17,591 bases of DNA from CAYMWF01 sp964394085 [NCBI: uncultured Gemmatimonadota bacterium]. GTDB lineage: Bacteria > GCA-2686955 > CAYMWF01. Below, piece by piece: positions 15,348-17,591 of this stretch. The notes beneath the pieces are model-generated. The model saw nothing but the letters and a program-made list of their open reading frames with translations. It had not been told where the DNA came from and searched no databases. Both the position numbers and the translations under genes were made by a program. The stretch's first letter is position 1; the number at the start of each line of letters is the position of its first letter. The stretch lies in assembly GCA_964394085.1 (NCBI GenBank), contig CAYMWF010000067.1:1-17591 (forward strand), in the 5' to 3' direction.

Positions 15348-15695
15348 CGCTTTCCTCCTGGTTCCGGTTTCCGGCGGTGAAAGTCCTCTCAGGCCGGTTT
15401 TCGGCAGTGAACGTATTCCAGGGCGGCCCCGACCGTGGCTGCCTCTTTTCGGACTCTCTCAAATGCAGGTTCCATTTACAATCTAAAACAGCGGAGGCGG
15501 GATTTCCTGGAAGCGGAGGTGTCGCGCCTGCCCGGGCTGTGAAATCGCCGATAATCTCGCATCGAAATGGGCTTTTTCCGGGTGCATCCACCCGGGTGGA
15601 GGAGTCGTCTGGAGATGGGTGATCGGGAAAAGGGGGCCCGGGAAATGTTACCGGGATGAATCTCCTGTTCGCCCTGTATCGTGTACGAATTTTCC
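15348..15695. other. Gene-free stretch upstream of ychF
   Basis: Two direct copies of a 21-bp sequence lie at 15364-15384 and 15394-15414 (CCGGTTTyCGGCrGTGAAmGT, 18 of 21 identical, 30 bp apart). They are in the ychF leader and could be binding sites. A perfect hairpin, CCGGGTG-CATC-CACCCGG (15578-15595), has T residues before it and none after, so it is not a plus-strand terminator; on the minus strand it is followed by A residues. No coding frame is convincing. Confidence 0.45.
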
Positions 15696-15779
15696 TTAGA
15701 AATAAACAGCACCGCCGTACACAGTTGCGTTGTCGATGAACAGATTATTGCGAATAAACGCATCGCTATAGGTGCACAT
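15696..15779 (-). pseudogene. Beta-helix coil fragment
   Basis: On the minus strand this short frame reads MCTYSDAFIRNNLFIDN, then ATVYGGAVYF and stop. NNxFxxN...GGAxYF is the repeated coil pattern of right-handed beta-helix surface proteins. Both ends are cut: the frame stops at TAG, with no family continuation visible on either side. It is probably a remnant of the same kind of gene as the fragment at 1780-1971. Confidence 0.45.
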
Positions 15780-15882
15780 CAATGGTTCGACTCGCTTTTC
15801 ATTGCACTGTCTGCTCGATTCATAATCGCTTGTATTATTCTCCCTGGTGATGTAAGTTTCTTTACCAGCAGGAGTAAGGGCA

Positions 15883-16830
15883 ATGATCGAGCAGTTCGGC
15901 ATTGAAAATTTCAAGTGCTTCCGACAGGTTTCGGTTCCTCTGAAAGCATTGACTGTTCTTATCGGGCCGAACGATACGGGCAAATCCGCTTTCATGGAAG
16001 CGCTGGACTTTATGACTCGAAAACATGGGAAGGACATCAATCAGACTTATTTCTGGAGGGGGGATAGTAATCACGTTATCCGTCTGAAGATAGCAGGCGG
16101 GGGAAGAACCTACGAGTATACCTACCCTGATACATTTGAACCGGCTGATTTTTTACCTCAAAAGCACTACTTTCCGGCAAAACTGATTCAATTGCCATGT
16201 TCCGGCATAAAAATGGAATCAGAGGGCTATGATGATCAAACCGATGCGCCGATGTTTGGGGACAATGGCGAGAAGCTGCCATCCTTTATGGATTTTCTGT
16301 TAAGACGTGACAGGAAACGATTCGACAAAATCGTTAATGTTCTGAAAAAGCTGCTACCGGGTTTTGAGGATATTGATATCTCAACACCCCAAAAAGAAAA
16401 CCGTAAACTGAACCTCATGATAGAAAACGGCTTTGTGATTCCAGGAGATCAAGTATCCGTCGGGGTTCGGCTGTTGATTTTCTTTGTGGCCCTTGCCCAT
16501 CACCCCGCCCCGCCCCGCCTGGTTATGATTGAAGAGCCTGAAAACGGAGTTCACCCGAGACGGCTCGAGGAAATCATGAAATTCATCCGGGAACTTTCTA
16601 CTGGCGTTCATTCCGAGAACAAGGTACAAGTGATCATTTCCACTCATTCTCCCTACCTTCTCGACTATGTGGATCCTGATGAAGACCAGGTGCTTGTTTT
16701 TACACGTCAGCCCGATGGCAGCCGCACGGCGGAACCGCTCGATCCGCAACGAATCAAGGCTTTCGCCGGCGAATTCCTTCTCGGCGAAATCTGGTTCAAC
16801 GAGGAGGAGTCGGGACTGGTCTCCTCATGA
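15883..16830 (+). CDS. OLD/AAA_21-type ABC ATPase, sensor partner of a two-gene defence-like cassette
   Basis: A 315-residue cytoplasmic ATPase with an ABC/SMC-type head. The start MIEQFGIENFKCFRQVSV is the classic N-terminus of AAA_15/AAA_21 (OLD, RecF-like) proteins. Walker A is GPNDTGKS (28-35). The signature is degenerate, VSVGVRLL (191-198), with SVG instead of SGG. Walker B is LVMIEEPENGVHP (213-225), followed by the D-loop/H-loop region STHSPYLLD (253-261). There is no fused TOPRIM domain; the next gene, overlapping by 4 bp, supplies a TOPRIM-type partner. GGAG lies 8 nt before the ATG. Base composition is more AT-rich than the neighbouring ychF/clpP core, consistent with transfer. In PARIS and related systems such ATPases sense infection and control the nuclease; the same role is inferred here. 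Confidence 0.88.
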   Translation: MIEQFGIENFKCFRQVSVPLKALTVLIGPNDTGKSAFMEALDFMTRKHGKDINQTYFWRGDSNHVIRLKIAGGGRTYEYTYPDTFEPADFLPQKHYFPAKLIQLPCSGIKMESEGYDDQTDAPMFGDNGEKLPSFMDFLLRRDRKRFDKIVNVLKKLLPGFEDIDISTPQKENRKLNLMIENGFVIPGDQVSVGVRLLIFFVALAHHPAPPRLVMIEEPENGVHPRRLEEIMKFIRELSTGVHSENKVQVIISTHSPYLLDYVDPDEDQVLVFTRQPDGSRTAEPLDPQRIKAFAGEFLLGEIWFNEEESGLVSS

Positions 16831-17423
16831 CACAAATTAACCTGTTGTTCATTGGCGATGGTCGGCGCGATGCTGTTACGGTACCCCGTATTACTGAAAA
16901 AATTCTTGGTGTCGATATTAGTGAAGAGACAAAGAATTGGGCACGTCTCCACGGCAAGGGTGGAAGAGGCTATGATAGGAAACTTCGGTACGGCGTCAGA
17001 GTACTTAAATCTCTGGGATATTCTGGATTGGTGGCAACCGTTGACAGGGACGCCTCTACCGGTGACCGGCTTCAGAGACTTCAATCCGTCAGGGAGAAAG
17101 AGAAAATCGAAGATCCTTCACTGGTAATCGCTTTGGGAGAAGCCGTTCCGCATGGCGAAGCATGGCTTCTTTCTGATCCGGTCGCGGTGAAGAAGGCACT
17201 CCTGTTGGATACCGGAGCATCAATTCCGGCACCCGGTAAAGTCCGAAATCCTAAGAAAACCCTTACACGTCTTCTCTCTGAGAGCCCCCGTGCAGGCGAA
17301 CGACCTGTCGAGATTTTCCCCGATATAGCTTCGCGTATGTCAATGGATCGTTGCAGAGACACCAAGCGCATAGGGCTGCAGGCTTTTATCCGCGAGGTCG
17401 AAACCGAACTTTCAAGTCTATAA
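16827..17423 (+). CDS. DUF4276/RloB-like TOPRIM-type protein, putative effector nuclease
   Basis: 198 residues; its start overlaps the ATPase stop as ATGA, implying translational coupling and a fixed ratio. Family features: an N-terminal strand INLLFIGDGRRD (4-15), the acidic pair VDRD (72-75) after a GLVAT strand, EAWLLSDPVAVKKAL (111-125), and the basic NPKKTLTRLL (141-150). These match DUF4276/RloB-type proteins, which are predicted TOPRIM-fold nucleases. The position where TOPRIM proteins carry their catalytic Glu (as in VEGxTE) here reads GDG, an Asp; the DxD pair is kept. Proteins of this type accompany AAA_21/AAA_15 ATPases in abortive-infection and defence loci. Activity is not demonstrable from sequence. 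A different, non-nuclease TOPRIM role cannot be excluded. Confidence 0.78.
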   Translation: MTQINLLFIGDGRRDAVTVPRITEKILGVDISEETKNWARLHGKGGRGYDRKLRYGVRVLKSLGYSGLVATVDRDASTGDRLQRLQSVREKEKIEDPSLVIALGEAVPHGEAWLLSDPVAVKKALLLDTGASIPAPGKVRNPKKTLTRLLSESPRAGERPVEIFPDIASRMSMDRCRDTKRIGLQAFIREVETELSSL

Positions 17424-17573
17424 AAATAGAAAATTCCGCGCATCGTAAATTGTTTAAAAAAGGTTGCTGTTGCACATCTCGGCTTCACCTGTTAAACTGT
17501 TTTCAAGAATCTAGTTCTGGATAGAAGTTAACCGGTGGAGATTTTATTGATACCGGACGGAAGGAGGTTCCCG

Positions 17574-17591
17574 ATGACTCGCAGACGCTTC
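17574..17591 (+). CDS. 5' end of a gene with Tat-like N-terminus, continues beyond the window
   Basis: AAGGAGG (17561-17567) is an ideal ribosome binding site 6 nt before ATG 17574. The six visible codons read MTRRRF. T-R-R-x-F matches the start of the twin-arginine export motif (S/T)RRxFLK, so the product may be exported folded; six residues are too few to be sure. Confidence 0.55.

Noticed and set aside
14439-15380. A 313-codon plus-strand open frame antisense to ychF
   Set aside because: The opposite frame is an unmistakable YchF. The antisense product has no ribosome binding site or recognisable motif.
15578-15595. Perfect hairpin as a terminator
   Set aside because: The T-run precedes the hairpin on the plus strand, and A residues follow on the minus strand, so it lacks the 3' U-tract.
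1-17591. CRISPR arrays, tRNA and rRNA genes, intact transposases
   Set aside because: I looked for regularly spaced repeats, tRNA-like T-loop/acceptor patterns and transposase motifs on both strands and saw none.

Overview
This 17.6 kb bacterial window has a GC-rich core of ordinary chromosomal genes (about 4.5-15.35 kb). On both sides lie visibly AT-richer, gene-poor stretches holding accessory genes and broken gene fragments. The organism is Gram-negative-like, with lipoproteins carrying lipoboxes and Sec-type (possibly Tat-type) export signals. The DUF2723+TPR membrane protein and the beta-helix fragments with an SPCIxAG...PDIGA signature suggest an uncultured lineage, possibly FCB-group or a related candidate phylum. 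That placement is inference; there is no rRNA or marker set to confirm it.

Left flank (1-4510): a secreted protein of unknown function runs off the left edge on the minus strand, with a good promoter and ribosome binding site. About 1 kb of debris follows: a truncated small gene behind a strong ribosome binding site, an 11-bp perfect inverted repeat, and the C-terminal scrap of a beta-helix protein. Next come an orphan PF01637-like P-loop ATPase (2341-3480) and 1 kb without a recognisable gene. That last stretch contains a highly structured element of about 350 bp with terminal inverted repeats, resembling a MITE or folded RNA.

Core (4511-15347): an MBL-fold hydrolase; a perfect 33-bp x3 tandem repeat in the leader of adenine deaminase (ade); and a small Smr-domain protein. 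A minus-strand pair follows, a DUF2723/TPR membrane protein and a TfoX-N protein, with the second gene's ribosome binding site inside the last codons of the first. Divergent from it is a two-gene envelope unit: a NosL-like cysteine-rich lipoprotein, then a polytopic membrane protein whose last hydrophobic segment is a lipobox fused to a cysteine-containing exported domain. A Rho-independent terminator ends this unit. ClpP and YchF then converge on each other.

Right flank (15348-17591): about 0.5 kb with another beta-helix scrap. Then a two-gene cassette overlapping by 4 bp: an OLD/AAA_21-type ABC ATPase and a DUF4276/RloB-like TOPRIM-type protein. This is the architecture of ATPase-nuclease anti-phage or abortive-infection systems (compare PARIS AriA/AriB and AbiL). 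A new gene with a strong ribosome binding site begins at the very right edge; its first six residues match the Tat signal core.

The best candidates for something undescribed are the ATPase/DUF4276 pair, the NosL-like plus membrane-lipobox fusion pair, and the structured inverted-repeat element at 3931-4280.
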